Translations under genes and position numbers: made by a program
In this document: piece after piece, positions 25,678 to 34,938 of the stretch
Numbering within the stretch: the stretch's first letter is position 1
Layout of the letters: each line of letters begins with the position of its first letter
Assembly: GCF_022968395.1 (NCBI RefSeq)
Contig: NZ_JALJQZ010000029.1
Coordinates: 1-53,165 of the forward strand
Reading direction: 5' to 3'
Length of the DNA stretch: 53,165 nucleotides
Origin: Affinirhizobium lemnae
GTDB lineage: Bacteria; Pseudomonadota; Alphaproteobacteria; Rhizobiales; Rhizobiaceae
Notes under the pieces: generated by a model
The model's input: the letters and a program-made list of their open reading frames with translations, nothing else
What the model was told of the DNA's origin: nothing
Databases searched by the model: none

Positions 25678-26211
25678 ATGAACAAGCACGATCTCGTCTA
25701 CCTCACTGAAGATTGTTCCCACGATGAAATCATCGAGTTGATCAATGCCGAGGCCTTTGGTCCCGGTCGCTTCACCAAGTCATCGCAGCGTATTCGCGAA
25801 CAGGGCCCGCATGACCGGTCGCTCTCCTTCATCTGCGCCGATGACGGCGAGACGATTGCCTCTGTGCGGATGACCGCAGTCAAGGCAGGCGGGGTTGACG
25901 GGCATCTGCTGGGGCCGCTTGCCGTGCGGCCATCGCACAAGAACCGGGGTATCGGGCGTGAACTGGTTCGCATCGCAATCGAGGCCGCACGGCGCAAGGG
26001 CTCCGAGGCCGTTATTCTTGTCGGCGACGCTCCCTATTACATGCCGCTCGGGTTCGAGCGTGTCGCCTACAACGCGCTGACTTTTCCGGGACCGACCGAT
26101 CCGGCGCGCATTCTGGTCGTGCCACTTGGCGAAAATGTTCATGCCCGTCTGAAAGGCGAAATTGCTTGGCAGGATTGGCAACCGGTGGCTCTGGCTCTCG
26201 CCGCGGAATAA
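25678..26211 (+). CDS. GNAT family N-acetyltransferase
   Basis: 177 residues. The acetyl-CoA motif is HLLGPLAVRPSHKNRGIGRELV (R/QxxGxG/A, about 81-102), with the GFERVAYNA element near the C-terminus. The arrangement resembles the YhbS group of putative acetyltransferases. The ATG at 25678 has no clear ribosome site. Upstream, 25434-25677 holds only a doubtful AT-rich frame and the promoter shared with the divergent GST gene. Confidence 0.88.
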   Translation: MNKHDLVYLTEDCSHDEIIELINAEAFGPGRFTKSSQRIREQGPHDRSLSFICADDGETIASVRMTAVKAGGVDGHLLGPLAVRPSHKNRGIGRELVRIAIEAARRKGSEAVILVGDAPYYMPLGFERVAYNALTFPGPTDPARILVVPLGENVHARLKGEIAWQDWQPVALALAAE

Positions 26212-26216
26212 GCTTC

Positions 26217-26636
26217 TCAGAAAACCTTGTTCAGCCAAGTGATGAATTGGCCGCCGGACATCGGGCCGTTCTTGCCGATGATCCTGTAGCCGTATTTCAG
26301 ATAGGTCTGGAGCGCATCCGGGTTCATGGTGTCGAGGTAGGCCCCGACACAGCCACGTGCCCGTGCCTCGTTTTCCGCCATGCTCAAGAGTCGGCCAGCA
26401 AGGCCATGGCCGCGATTTTCATCCGGTATGAAGAGCAACTGAACATAGAGCCAGTCGCGCGCCGTCCAGCCGATCAATCCGCCCGTGATCTCTCCAGCCT
26501 CTGAACGGAGGTAGATGCCAAGGTCGCGTTTGCTGCTCTCGCCGAACCGCGCATTGTTGTACGCGACCAGAGGCCCTCGAATCGCCTCTTCCATATCCGG
26601 CGTCACGACGTCGGAAACAACCAGATCAAATGCCAT
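26217..26636 (-). CDS. GNAT family N-acetyltransferase
   Basis: 139 residues. The GNAT core is VQLLFIPDENRGHGLAGRLLSMAE (QLLxIPxxxRGxGLAGRLL) and ends with the LKYGYRIIGK element. The ATG directly abuts the stop of the upstream 690-residue membrane protein (TAA then ATG), so it is the last gene of the MoxR operon by position. Whether it modifies a member of that system is unknown. The 4-base overlap-free junction with the convergent GNAT gene is noteworthy only for compactness. Confidence 0.87.
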   Translation of the reverse strand: MAFDLVVSDVVTPDMEEAIRGPLVAYNNARFGESSKRDLGIYLRSEAGEITGGLIGWTARDWLYVQLLFIPDENRGHGLAGRLLSMAENEARARGCVGAYLDTMNPDALQTYLKYGYRIIGKNGPMSGGQFITWLNKVF

Positions 26637-28709
26637 TTATCGTCCTTCGCGCCACCACATGGCAGAAATTGCTAGAAGAAGCGCTGCCAGTCCTGCAAAA
26701 CCGGCGAAAAGCGGTGTCGAATCGATACCCTTCAGCACGGTTTCATCTGTCATGCGGATGACCATCCGGTTCGGATCATTGATCCTGACCTCGCCACGCA
26801 CAGGCAGGAGATCGGGGATCGTCACGCCGTCGCCATTGGCCAGGCGGCTGATCAAACCCCGCGTTTTCTGGGCATAGGGTGCAAGTACATCGCCGGTGGA
26901 AATCATGGCCTGGAATTCGGGCGCATCGACATTGCCGATATGAACCAGCGTCGAGAGGTCGCCATTGCGTATTTCGAACAGGCCGGTTTCATCCATCCGC
27001 TTCTCGATCCGGTAGAGACCCGGACCTGCCGCCGTGAAGGCGACTGTCTCTGTCTTGCCGGACGGATAGCGAATGGTCGCCGGACCCGGATCGTCGCCGA
27101 TGGTCTGGCGTGTCGCCTCCAGGGTTCGGCCGACGGCGCGCGCAGTCAGCGCTTCCTCTTCAAGTTCCGGCTCTTTCATCAGCCAGTGCGCGATGCGCCG
27201 GTAGAGCGCCACATGCGGGCCGCCGCCCTCGAAACCTCGGGCCCATAACCAGCCCTGATCGGACAACAGCGTTGCTATGCGTCCTTCGCCCTTTCGGTTC
27301 AGGACGAGGAGCGGGCGGCTGCCGTCGCCCAGCATCACTGTCTGGCCCTGCGGCGGATCCACATCCACCGTGCGGAACCAGCGTCCCCAGGCCGGCGGCT
27401 CTGCGGCTGCGCCATCGAGTCCACGCGTCACAGGGTGCTTCTTGCCTTCATCCGAAAGGCGCGGGAAGAACGGAGCATTGTGGACGCTGCCGCTCGGCAG
27501 GGCAGGCAGAACCGTAGAGAGCGGTGTGAGCGCAATTGACGAATCACCGGCATATTCCGGGCCTGCTGCCACCAGCAGGGCGCCACCCTTTTCAACATAT
27601 TGTGCGATGTAATCGTAATAGAGCATCGGCAGGATGGGGGTCGTGCCGAGGTTCTGGTAGCGGTCGAGGATGATCAGGTCGAAATCATTGATCTTCTCGA
27701 TGAACAATTCGCGTGTCGGAAAGGCGATCAGCGATAACTCGTTGATCGGCGTGCCATCCTGCTTGAAGCTTGGCCGAAGAATGGTGAAATGCACCAGATC
27801 GACGGAAGCATCCGATTTGAGCAGGTTACGCCATGCGCGCTCACCGGCATGCGGTTCGCCTGATACCAGGAGAACGCGCAGGTTCTGGCGAATGCCATCA
27901 ATGACATGGACGGCGCGATTGTTGGCGGCGCTCACCTCTCCGGCCACTTCCGGAACGGAGAACTCCATGATGTTGTTGCCACCACGCGGCACATTGAAGC
28001 GGAAGGGGATTGGAACGCCCGGATTTGCCTGCAGGTTGCCAATCACTTCGCCATTCATGCGAACCGTAACGGATGCAGCCCCGCCCGGTGCCGGACCTTC
28101 ATCCACCACGCGCAGGGTCATTTCCTGCTCTTCCCCTACAATGCCGAAGCGCGGCGCCTTTACGACCTGGACGCGCCGATCATATTCGCCAGCACGCCCG
28201 GTGATCAGTCCATGGATCGGCGCGGTAAAGCCGAGATCCTGATTGGTTCCGGGCAGATCATGCACCTGTCCGTCCGTCAGGAAGATCGCGCCGCCCACCC
28301 GCGCAGGCGGAACATCCGCGGTTGCTGCGTTGAGTGAGGACCACAGACGGGTCGAGGGTGTGTCGGTATCCTCATCCTTCACTTCAACGATGCGTGGCTC
28401 GATGCGGGGAAAGCGTGAAAGACGGTCGGTAAGTGCCTGTAATGCCTGATCGGTCTGTCGGGTACGCTCGGCCGTTTGCTGGCTCTGGGAGCGGTCCACA
28501 ATCACAGGCACGATGGTTGACAGTGGCTCGCGGTCTTCCTGCGTCAGGGTTGGATTGGTCAGCGACAGGAGAAGAACAGCAAGCGCGACGGCGCGAAGCG
28601 TTGCACCCCGCATGCCGCGCCAAATCGAAAGCACGACCAGCACCAGTGCGAAAACGCCAAGAATGGCGAGAACAGACCAGGGCAGAAAGGGTTCGAATTC
28701 AATATTCAT
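26637..28709 (-). CDS. Membrane protein with VWA-like and glutamine-amidotransferase-like domains
   Basis: 690 residues. Two N-terminal TM helices (about 11-30 and 36-52) precede a VWA-like domain whose first MIDAS motif DRSQS (72-76) and later FLTDGQ are visible. A beta-rich middle region (about 160-270) is followed by a GATase1-like fold (about 278-480, LRVLLVSGEPHAGERAW, FDLIILDRYQNLG, GGALLVAAGPEY) that lacks the catalytic Cys nucleophile elbow. The C-terminal TM helix (about 665-685) ends WWREGR. It follows the DUF4159 gene by 9 bases. No enzyme activity is expected; a structural or signalling role in the MoxR complex is inferred. Confidence 0.85.
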   Translation of the reverse strand: MNIEFEPFLPWSVLAILGVFALVLVVLSIWRGMRGATLRAVALAVLLLSLTNPTLTQEDREPLSTIVPVIVDRSQSQQTAERTRQTDQALQALTDRLSRFPRIEPRIVEVKDEDTDTPSTRLWSSLNAATADVPPARVGGAIFLTDGQVHDLPGTNQDLGFTAPIHGLITGRAGEYDRRVQVVKAPRFGIVGEEQEMTLRVVDEGPAPGGAASVTVRMNGEVIGNLQANPGVPIPFRFNVPRGGNNIMEFSVPEVAGEVSAANNRAVHVIDGIRQNLRVLLVSGEPHAGERAWRNLLKSDASVDLVHFTILRPSFKQDGTPINELSLIAFPTRELFIEKINDFDLIILDRYQNLGTTPILPMLYYDYIAQYVEKGGALLVAAGPEYAGDSSIALTPLSTVLPALPSGSVHNAPFFPRLSDEGKKHPVTRGLDGAAAEPPAWGRWFRTVDVDPPQGQTVMLGDGSRPLLVLNRKGEGRIATLLSDQGWLWARGFEGGGPHVALYRRIAHWLMKEPELEEEALTARAVGRTLEATRQTIGDDPGPATIRYPSGKTETVAFTAAGPGLYRIEKRMDETGLFEIRNGDLSTLVHIGNVDAPEFQAMISTGDVLAPYAQKTRGLISRLANGDGVTIPDLLPVRGEVRINDPNRMVIRMTDETVLKGIDSTPLFAGFAGLAALLLAISAMWWREGR

Positions 28710-28718
28710 CCCGATATC

Positions 28719-31526
28719 CTACTGGCCAAGCCGCTGCAGCAGATCCGGCACATGGACCTGATCCGCCTTGTAGTTGCCGGTCAGCATGTACATCATGATG
28801 TTCACGCCGGTTCGATAGGCATATTCGCGCTGCATTTCGTCCGAGGGAACGGTTGGCAGCAGCGGGATGCCGTTTGCATCGATCGCCCAGGCACCCGCCA
28901 GATCGTTGGCCGTAATCAGGATCGGACTGACGCCATCCCCGGACGCGGCGAGCGGACGATCCGGATTGCGCGCTTCCTGGCGAGCCTGCACCCACATGGG
29001 GCTTCCGCTGTAGCGACCCGGAAAATTGGACAGGAGATAAAAGGCGCGCGTCAGGATGTGGTCGGCGGGCGCTGGTTCCAATGCCGGAATATCGACGTTG
29101 GCCAGAATGTCCTGCAGCCGCTGGCCATTGGCTGAGGTCGAGCTGCCATCGAACGACGAGATCTGGTCGCGGGTATCGAACAGAACCGTGCCGCCGTTTC
29201 GCATATAGGCATCGATCCGCGAAATTGTTGCCGCGCTGGGCATAGGCGCTGTTGCGGAGATCGGCCAATAGATCATCGGGTAGAAGGCCAGTTCATCCTT
29301 TGAAATGTCCAGGCCAACCGGCGCTCCGGGTTCGAGAGCTGTGCGGAATGTCAGGAACTGGGTGAGACCTTCGAGGCCCGCTTCCGAGATACGGTCTACT
29401 TCCGGCTCGCCGGTGATGACATAGGCAAGGTGGGTCGTATCCAGCCGCTCCAGCGCCTGTTCGTCACCGGGCCGCGCATCTGCTGCATGGGCGGGCGGAG
29501 CGGGCAGGGCAAAGGGCAGAGCAATCAAGGCTGCCAGGACAGCCGCGATCCGGCCACGCCTTGCAGCTCTGGAAAAGGCACCATTCATGACAAGGACAAT
29601 CAGCGTATCGAGAAGTAGGAGTATCAGCGCAAACGTGAAAAGCGCAGGCCTCAGCGACACGGTTTCGCGGCCAATGAGACCCTCACGGGCAACGGTCATG
29701 CCTTCGGCAGACATGTTGACGGGTTCGAGTTTGGCTGTTGGTGGCAGGAGGTTGACCGCGCTGAAACCGTCCTCATTGCCGTAAAGCCCTGGCGGATGAT
29801 CGAAGGATGCGGATGTAACCTTACCCGGTGCCGTCGTCAGCGGTTTTGCCGAGCCGATCTCAGTTGTCAGAACGCCTTCAGCATTCAGCAGCCGATAGGG
29901 CGGCAGGGCCACGGCAGCCTCTCCGCCCTGCGAAGCGGTTTGCGCTCCACCGGCACGGGCAACCTGCATCAGGCGGCGCAGCATTTCAACGAAGGATCCC
30001 GACAGAGGCAGGTCTGACCATGTTGCCTCCGCACTCACGTGGAAAAGCACGATGCGACCGGCATTCACCTCACGGGTCGTCACCAGCGGCGTTCCATCGG
30101 CAAGGCTTGCCCAGGTGCGCTCCGCCAGATCCGGCGAGGGTTCGGCAAGCACCTGACGGTTGACGGTTACGTCTCCCGCGCGTGGCATGCCGGCAAAGGG
30201 CCCGATCGCTGGAAAATCAGCAAGCGGCTGCGGTTCCGCCCAGGAAAGAGCGCCACCCAGCGCCCGCTCGCCGCGGCGCAGATTGACAGGCACCAGCGGA
30301 TCGTCTGCCGGTGCCGCTGCGAGACGCGGACCGGCGAAACGAATCAACACGCCACCGCGCGACAGCCAGCGTTGCAGCGGCTCGTAGGTTTCCGCAGGCA
30401 AGCGGCCAATATCTGCCATGATGATGGCGGATGGATTGGTGTTCAGAACCTCCGGCAGCGATGCCGTCAGATCCGAGCTCTTGGGCTCAATGATGTCCGC
30501 ATAGGGCTGCAAGGCGCGACTGATATAATAAAGCGGCTGAAGAAGCGGCTGCACTTCATTGCTGCTATCGCCGGAGAGAAGGGCAACACGGCGACGCTTG
30601 AAGCCATCATCCAGAAGATGGGTCGATCCTGCGGTAGCAAGGCCATCGATTGCAAGCCGTGCGAAGTCGTTGCGCAATTCGAATGGCGCTGCAATTTCAG
30701 CCGTGGCCGTTGAAGCGCCTGCCGCGAAGTTCAAGGGTGCGGTTGCGAGTGAACGACCCTGCTGATCGAGTGCGTTGACGGTGAGGCTGCGGGCACTATC
30801 GCGCGACAGGCGCTCGACGGTCACTTTCATGGCCCCCGAATCGTTCGCAGCCTGCGTCAGCGCCACCGCGTTTGATCCTTCACCGGTGATCAGGCGCACA
30901 TCTGCCGCCGACAGACTGGAGAGGTCTGCCACCATGTCCGCGTCTTCAGCAGTTGCAATGCCGTCGCTCAGATAGGCGACAGTGCCGGGACGCGAGCCGT
31001 TGAAGGCTTCGACAAGGGCATCTGCCGCGCGTTCTCTCATGGGCGGAAGTGGTTTGGGTTGCGCTGCGGCCAGCTTCTCACGGGCAGCGGCGGCACTGGC
31101 AGGGACCGCGTCATGCGTTGCATCCGCCGTGAACACGATGGAAACCGGCAGGTTGGCCTGCTCCGCATCATCAATCAACATTGCAGCCGTTTCCACGCGA
31201 CGCTGCCAGTCGGCGGTCGTGGACCAGCTGTTGTCGACGATCAGAGCAAGTGGCCCCCCATTGTTCAAGGAGCCGGTCCGCGGGTTCAGAATGGGGTTTG
31301 CAATGGCGAAGATCAGTGCGGCTGCCATCAGCATTCGCAGAAGCGTCAACCACCAAGGACTCTGGGCGGGGGTTTCCTCTCGCTTCAGAACCTTGGCGAG
31401 AATGGCCAGCGGCGGAAACACTTCCGACCGCGGCTTAGGCGGTGTCAGGCGCAGCAACCACCAGATGGCAGGCAGCACCACAAGCGCGATGAGGATGAAT
31501 GGGCTTGCGAAGGCGAGGGCTCCCAT
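28719..31526 (-). CDS. BatA-type membrane protein with VWA and DUF4159 domains
   Basis: 935 residues. The N-terminal 90 residues match the aerotolerance regulator N-terminal domain, with TM helices at about 6-26 and 60-78. A VWA domain begins at LALIVDNSWSTT with MIDAS DNSWS (98-102) and a second loop at YLSDGI. A GATase-like region follows (about 340-400). A further TM helix and signal-like stretch (about 635-680) lead to a periplasmic C-terminal DUF4159 domain (about 700-930, FYPMIYWPISATAP and GGTVLFDTRDQ). Its ATG overlaps the stop of the DUF58 gene by one base. Confidence 0.9.
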   Translation of the reverse strand: MGALAFASPFILIALVVLPAIWWLLRLTPPKPRSEVFPPLAILAKVLKREETPAQSPWWLTLLRMLMAAALIFAIANPILNPRTGSLNNGGPLALIVDNSWSTTADWQRRVETAAMLIDDAEQANLPVSIVFTADATHDAVPASAAAAREKLAAAQPKPLPPMRERAADALVEAFNGSRPGTVAYLSDGIATAEDADMVADLSSLSAADVRLITGEGSNAVALTQAANDSGAMKVTVERLSRDSARSLTVNALDQQGRSLATAPLNFAAGASTATAEIAAPFELRNDFARLAIDGLATAGSTHLLDDGFKRRRVALLSGDSSNEVQPLLQPLYYISRALQPYADIIEPKSSDLTASLPEVLNTNPSAIIMADIGRLPAETYEPLQRWLSRGGVLIRFAGPRLAAAPADDPLVPVNLRRGERALGGALSWAEPQPLADFPAIGPFAGMPRAGDVTVNRQVLAEPSPDLAERTWASLADGTPLVTTREVNAGRIVLFHVSAEATWSDLPLSGSFVEMLRRLMQVARAGGAQTASQGGEAAVALPPYRLLNAEGVLTTEIGSAKPLTTAPGKVTSASFDHPPGLYGNEDGFSAVNLLPPTAKLEPVNMSAEGMTVAREGLIGRETVSLRPALFTFALILLLLDTLIVLVMNGAFSRAARRGRIAAVLAALIALPFALPAPPAHAADARPGDEQALERLDTTHLAYVITGEPEVDRISEAGLEGLTQFLTFRTALEPGAPVGLDISKDELAFYPMIYWPISATAPMPSAATISRIDAYMRNGGTVLFDTRDQISSFDGSSTSANGQRLQDILANVDIPALEPAPADHILTRAFYLLSNFPGRYSGSPMWVQARQEARNPDRPLAASGDGVSPILITANDLAGAWAIDANGIPLLPTVPSDEMQREYAYRTGVNIMMYMLTGNYKADQVHVPDLLQRLGQ

Positions 31527-32440
31527 CAGCGTCCTCCTGCCAGGCGCGGCGGATTGCCGGACAGATGACCGTGAACGGCCACCAGCGCCTCTGACGCCAG
31601 ATGGTCCGTGCGATGGAAGACAAAATTCCAGCCCATCCGGCGCAGCGACTGACCAAGATTTTCACGGCGCGCGAGATAGGCGCGCTGATAGTCGTCCCGC
31701 AGCGTTTCGGCTCGACCGGACGTCAGCTTTTCACCCGTTTCCGGATCGGTGAATTCCGTGCGGCCAGCATAAGGGAAAATCTCTTCCGCCGGATCAGCGA
31801 CCTCTATCACGTGGCCGCGTAGGCTGCGCTTGGCGAGAGGCGAGAGGCGTTCCATGATCTTGTCCGCATCGTCCAGAAAGTCACCGATGAGAACGATGTC
31901 GCTGGCGCCGCGGATCATGTTCGTTCGTGGAAGGCCTTCGGTCGGCGGCGCATGCATGATGGCGGTTGCCAGCCTTTCGGCGGCGTTGCGGGCGGAAACC
32001 GGCTCCATCACGCCCGGGCAGCCGATGCGTTCGCCCGACCGTGCCAGAATTTCAGCCAGCGCCAGCATCAGAACCAGGGCGCGGCTTTCCTTGGACACCA
32101 TGCCATAGGTAGACTTGTACATCATCGAAGGGGACATGTCGGCCCAGAGCCAGACCGTGTGGGCAGCCTCCCATTCGCGGTCGCGCACATAGGCATGATC
32201 GTCACGGGCAGACCGTCGCCAGTCAATGCGGGAGAGGTTTTCACCATCGGTATAGGGGCGGAACTGCCAGAAATTTTCGCCAACGCCGCGCTTGCGGCGA
32301 CCATGCCAGCCGGAGATCACCGTATTGGCAATCCGCTTCGCCTCCACCATGCAATCCGGCACGAGTGCTGCCCGCTGGCGGGCGCGCGCAAGAACTTCAC
32401 TGCCGGGTGTCTGGGAAACGATCTGGCCTATGGATGCCAC
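31526..32440 (-). CDS. DUF58 domain protein (VWA-like)
   Basis: 304 residues, cytoplasmic. The DUF58 core has GVGENFWQFRPYTDGENLSRIDWRRSAR (about 52-79) followed by a VWA-like strand and MIDAS motif WLWADMSPS (DMSPS at 101-105), then IVLIGDFLDD. These proteins nearly always sit beside a MoxR ATPase, as here (42 bases downstream of it). They are thought to act with MoxR in assembly or activation of metal-dependent or membrane complexes. The operon order MoxR-DUF58-BatA/VWA/DUF4159 is typical in alphaproteobacteria. Confidence 0.93.
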   Translation of the reverse strand: MASIGQIVSQTPGSEVLARARQRAALVPDCMVEAKRIANTVISGWHGRRKRGVGENFWQFRPYTDGENLSRIDWRRSARDDHAYVRDREWEAAHTVWLWADMSPSMMYKSTYGMVSKESRALVLMLALAEILARSGERIGCPGVMEPVSARNAAERLATAIMHAPPTEGLPRTNMIRGASDIVLIGDFLDDADKIMERLSPLAKRSLRGHVIEVADPAEEIFPYAGRTEFTDPETGEKLTSGRAETLRDDYQRAYLARRENLGQSLRRMGWNFVFHRTDHLASEALVAVHGHLSGNPPRLAGGR

Positions 32441-32482
32441 GCCTGCTCCTTTGAACGATGACGCATGTTACAGGATCGCCAC

Positions 32483-33487
32483 TCAGGCATTCGATTGCTT
32501 GACGAGGCCGCTGATGACATCGCGCACCGACATGCCCTCGGCACGCGCAGCAAATGTCAGGGCCATGCGGTGCTGGAGAACAGGTTCGGCAAGAGCGTGC
32601 ACATCATCGATGGAGGGGGCGAGCCTGCCTTCGTAAAGCGCACGCGCGCGCGCGCACAGCATCAGTGCCTGACCGGCTCGCGGACCCGGCCCCCAGGCCA
32701 CATGACGATCGGTCATCGTATTACCCTGACCGGGACGGGCCGAGCGCACGAGGGACAGGATCGCATCCACCACCTTGTCGCTTACCGGCATCTGGCGAAT
32801 GAGCTTCTGGATTTCCTGGAGGCGCGATGCCTCGATGACCTTTGTTGCCCGTGCCTCGGCAATGCCGGTGGTATCGAGCAGGATCTGACGTTCGGCGGCG
32901 AGATCTGGGTAGAGAACATCCACCTGAAGGAGGAAACGGTCGAGCTGCGCTTCCGGCAGCGGGTAGGTGCCTTCCTGTTCCAGCGGGTTCTGTGTTGCCA
33001 GTACGTGGAACGGCGAGGGCAAATCATAGCGCTGGCCAGCCACAGTGATGTGATATTCCTGCATGGATTGCAGGAGTGCCGACTGGGTGCGCGGGCTGGC
33101 ACGGTTGATTTCGTCCGCCATCAGAAGCTGCGCGAAGACCGGACCCTTGACGAAACGGAAAGAGCGGCGGCCGTTCTCGTCCTGATCCATCACTTCGGTG
33201 CCGAGGATATCCGAGGGCATCAAGTCCGGCGTGAACTGGATGCGGTTGGCATCTAGCCCCAGTACCGTACCAAGCGTCGTAACGAGCTTCGTCTTGGCAA
33301 GGCCCGGCACGCCAACGAGAAGGGCGTGACCACCGGAGAGGACTGCAACAAGGGTGTTTTCGACAACGTGCTCCTGGCCGAAGATGACCTTGGAGACTTC
33401 CGATCGAACCGTCGAGATGTCGGCGAGCGCCTGCTCGGCGGCAGCGACGATCGCCTTTTCGTCCAGCGGAGTTTCGGTGGAAGTCAT
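32483..33487 (-). CDS. MoxR-family AAA+ ATPase
   Basis: 334 residues from MTSTET at 33487. Walker A GVPGLAKT (59-66) and Walker B LLMADEINR are intact, with sensor 1 in FHVLATQNPLEQEGTYPLPEAQLDRF and the lid domain at the C-terminus. MoxR ATPases act as chaperones with VWA-domain partners, three of which are encoded directly downstream. It is the first gene of the minus-strand operon; the promoter should lie in 33488-33670, shared with the divergent DUF1285 gene. Confidence 0.95.
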   Translation of the reverse strand: MTSTETPLDEKAIVAAAEQALADISTVRSEVSKVIFGQEHVVENTLVAVLSGGHALLVGVPGLAKTKLVTTLGTVLGLDANRIQFTPDLMPSDILGTEVMDQDENGRRSFRFVKGPVFAQLLMADEINRASPRTQSALLQSMQEYHITVAGQRYDLPSPFHVLATQNPLEQEGTYPLPEAQLDRFLLQVDVLYPDLAAERQILLDTTGIAEARATKVIEASRLQEIQKLIRQMPVSDKVVDAILSLVRSARPGQGNTMTDRHVAWGPGPRAGQALMLCARARALYEGRLAPSIDDVHALAEPVLQHRMALTFAARAEGMSVRDVISGLVKQSNA

Positions 33488-33670
33488 GACGCCCATTTTC
33501 GGTCTCCATCTGGCTCTTCTGACCCGGCATCAGGCCGGGCGAACGAATCGTCTCGATCAAGTGTAGAATTCGCCCTTTTCAACTTATTCCCGCGATAGCG
33601 GCTGACAAGGACGTTGTGAATGACTATCTCGTGACAGAGCACTGCATTAACAGCAAGCGTGAATGAAATT

Positions 33671-34294
33671 ATGGCAGACGAGACAATAAGAGCGGCAGGC
33701 GACGCTGCGGGACTGGCAGCCATGATCGCACGCGCTGCCGATCAGACCGGCAATCGTGAACGAGGATTACCGCCTGTCGAGCGTTGGAACCCGCCTTTTT
33801 GCGGTGATCTGGATATGGAAATTCGTGCCGATGGTACCTGGTTCTATCTCGGTACCCCGATCGGCAGACCGGCCCTGGTGCGCCTGTTTTCCACGGTTTT
33901 GCGCCAGGATGAGGACGGTAAGACCTATCTCGTCACACCTGTGGAAAAAGTCGGCATCCGCGTGGAGGATGCGCCGTTTCTGGCCGTGGAGATGAATGTG
34001 GCCGACAAGGCAGGATTGCCGGTCATCACGTTTCGCACAAATGTGGGTGACCTCGTCTCTGTCGATGCCAAGCATCCCCTCCGCTTCGAGATCCTCGGTG
34101 AAAAGCGGCAGCTGAAGCCCTATGTTCTGGTTCGGGGGCGGCTGGAGGCGCTTGTTTCGCGTGCCGTGATGTATGATCTGGTGGAACGCGGCGAGACCGT
34201 CGAGATCGGTGGCAGAGAGATGTTCGCGCTACGATCCGGCGCGTGTCTTTTTCCGGTGATGCCCGCGGATGAACTGGATGCATTGAGCCAATGA
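33671..34294 (+). CDS. DUF1285 family protein
   Basis: 207 residues from ATG 33671; a GTG at 33659 is the alternative. The family hallmark NPPFCGDLDMEIRADGTWFYLGTPIGRPALVRLFSTVLR is clear, and the protein continues with two barrel-like repeats. A DUF1285 structure suggests a pleckstrin-like fold, but no function is established. It is the first gene of a tight operon: its stop overlaps the next start by 4 bases (ATGA). The partners are a CoA pyrophosphatase and the CCA-adding enzyme. Confidence 0.9.
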   Translation: MADETIRAAGDAAGLAAMIARAADQTGNRERGLPPVERWNPPFCGDLDMEIRADGTWFYLGTPIGRPALVRLFSTVLRQDEDGKTYLVTPVEKVGIRVEDAPFLAVEMNVADKAGLPVITFRTNVGDLVSVDAKHPLRFEILGEKRQLKPYVLVRGRLEALVSRAVMYDLVERGETVEIGGREMFALRSGACLFPVMPADELDALSQ

Positions 34295-34938
34295 GCGAGC
34301 TGCTGCTGAACCCAGCCTTCTACTCCGCTGCCGAGTTCCGGCGCCGCGCCCTCAACCAGTCGGGCAGCCCACTTGACCTCGCATCCGCCGAGCATGGGGA
34401 CCACATACTCAACCCTGCGATCATTGCGGAGGTTTCTGCCCGCAAGCTGAAGGATGCGGCAGTGCTGATACCAGTTGTCGATGACGCCGACGGCGCGAAG
34501 ATCATTTTCACGAAACGTACCGCGACATTGCGCAAGCATTCGGGACAGATTGCCTTTCCGGGCGGTGCTGTTGATCCAGAGGATGGCTCCGTTGAAAGGG
34601 CAGCCGTGCGGGAGGCGGAGGAAGAAATCGGTCTCGATCCACGCTTTGTTCAGCCGGTGGGGCGATTGCCGGATTATTTTGCGGCTACAGGCTTCCGCAT
34701 CACGCCTGTGCTGTCAGTGGTTGAACGCGGTTTTCAGCTTCAGTTGAACCCGACAGAGGTGGAACATGTATTCGAGGTGCCCTTGTCCTTCCTGATGGAC
34801 CCCGCCAATCATCAGCGTGACAGCCGCGATTTCAACGGTACAACCCATTATTTCTACCGAATGCCCTATGGCGAATGGAACATCTGGGGCATTACCGCAG
34901 GCATTCTGCGCACGCTTTATGAAAGGCTTTATGCATGA
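34291..34938 (+). CDS. Nudix hydrolase, CoA pyrophosphatase type
   Basis: 215 residues. The Nudix box GGAVDPEDGSVERAAVREAEEEIGL is preceded by LRKHSGQIAFPGG, the extra UPF0035 motif (LRxHxGQxxFPGG) that marks CoA-cleaving Nudix enzymes such as NudL. It should split CoA or acyl-CoA to 4'-phosphopantetheine and 3',5'-ADP. It overlaps DUF1285 and cca by ATGA at each end, so the three are translationally coupled. Confidence 0.93.
   Translation: MSELLLNPAFYSAAEFRRRALNQSGSPLDLASAEHGDHILNPAIIAEVSARKLKDAAVLIPVVDDADGAKIIFTKRTATLRKHSGQIAFPGGAVDPEDGSVERAAVREAEEEIGLDPRFVQPVGRLPDYFAATGFRITPVLSVVERGFQLQLNPTEVEHVFEVPLSFLMDPANHQRDSRDFNGTTHYFYRMPYGEWNIWGITAGILRTLYERLYA

Noticed and set aside
25481..25681. 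66-codon plus-strand ORF between the GST and GNAT genes
   Set aside because: AT-rich, no ribosome site, and it overlaps the GNAT start; probably promoter sequence.
26637..31526. Possible catalytic glutamine amidotransferase in the MoxR operon
   Set aside because: The amidotransferase-like folds lack the nucleophile Cys elbow, so enzymatic activity is not claimed.
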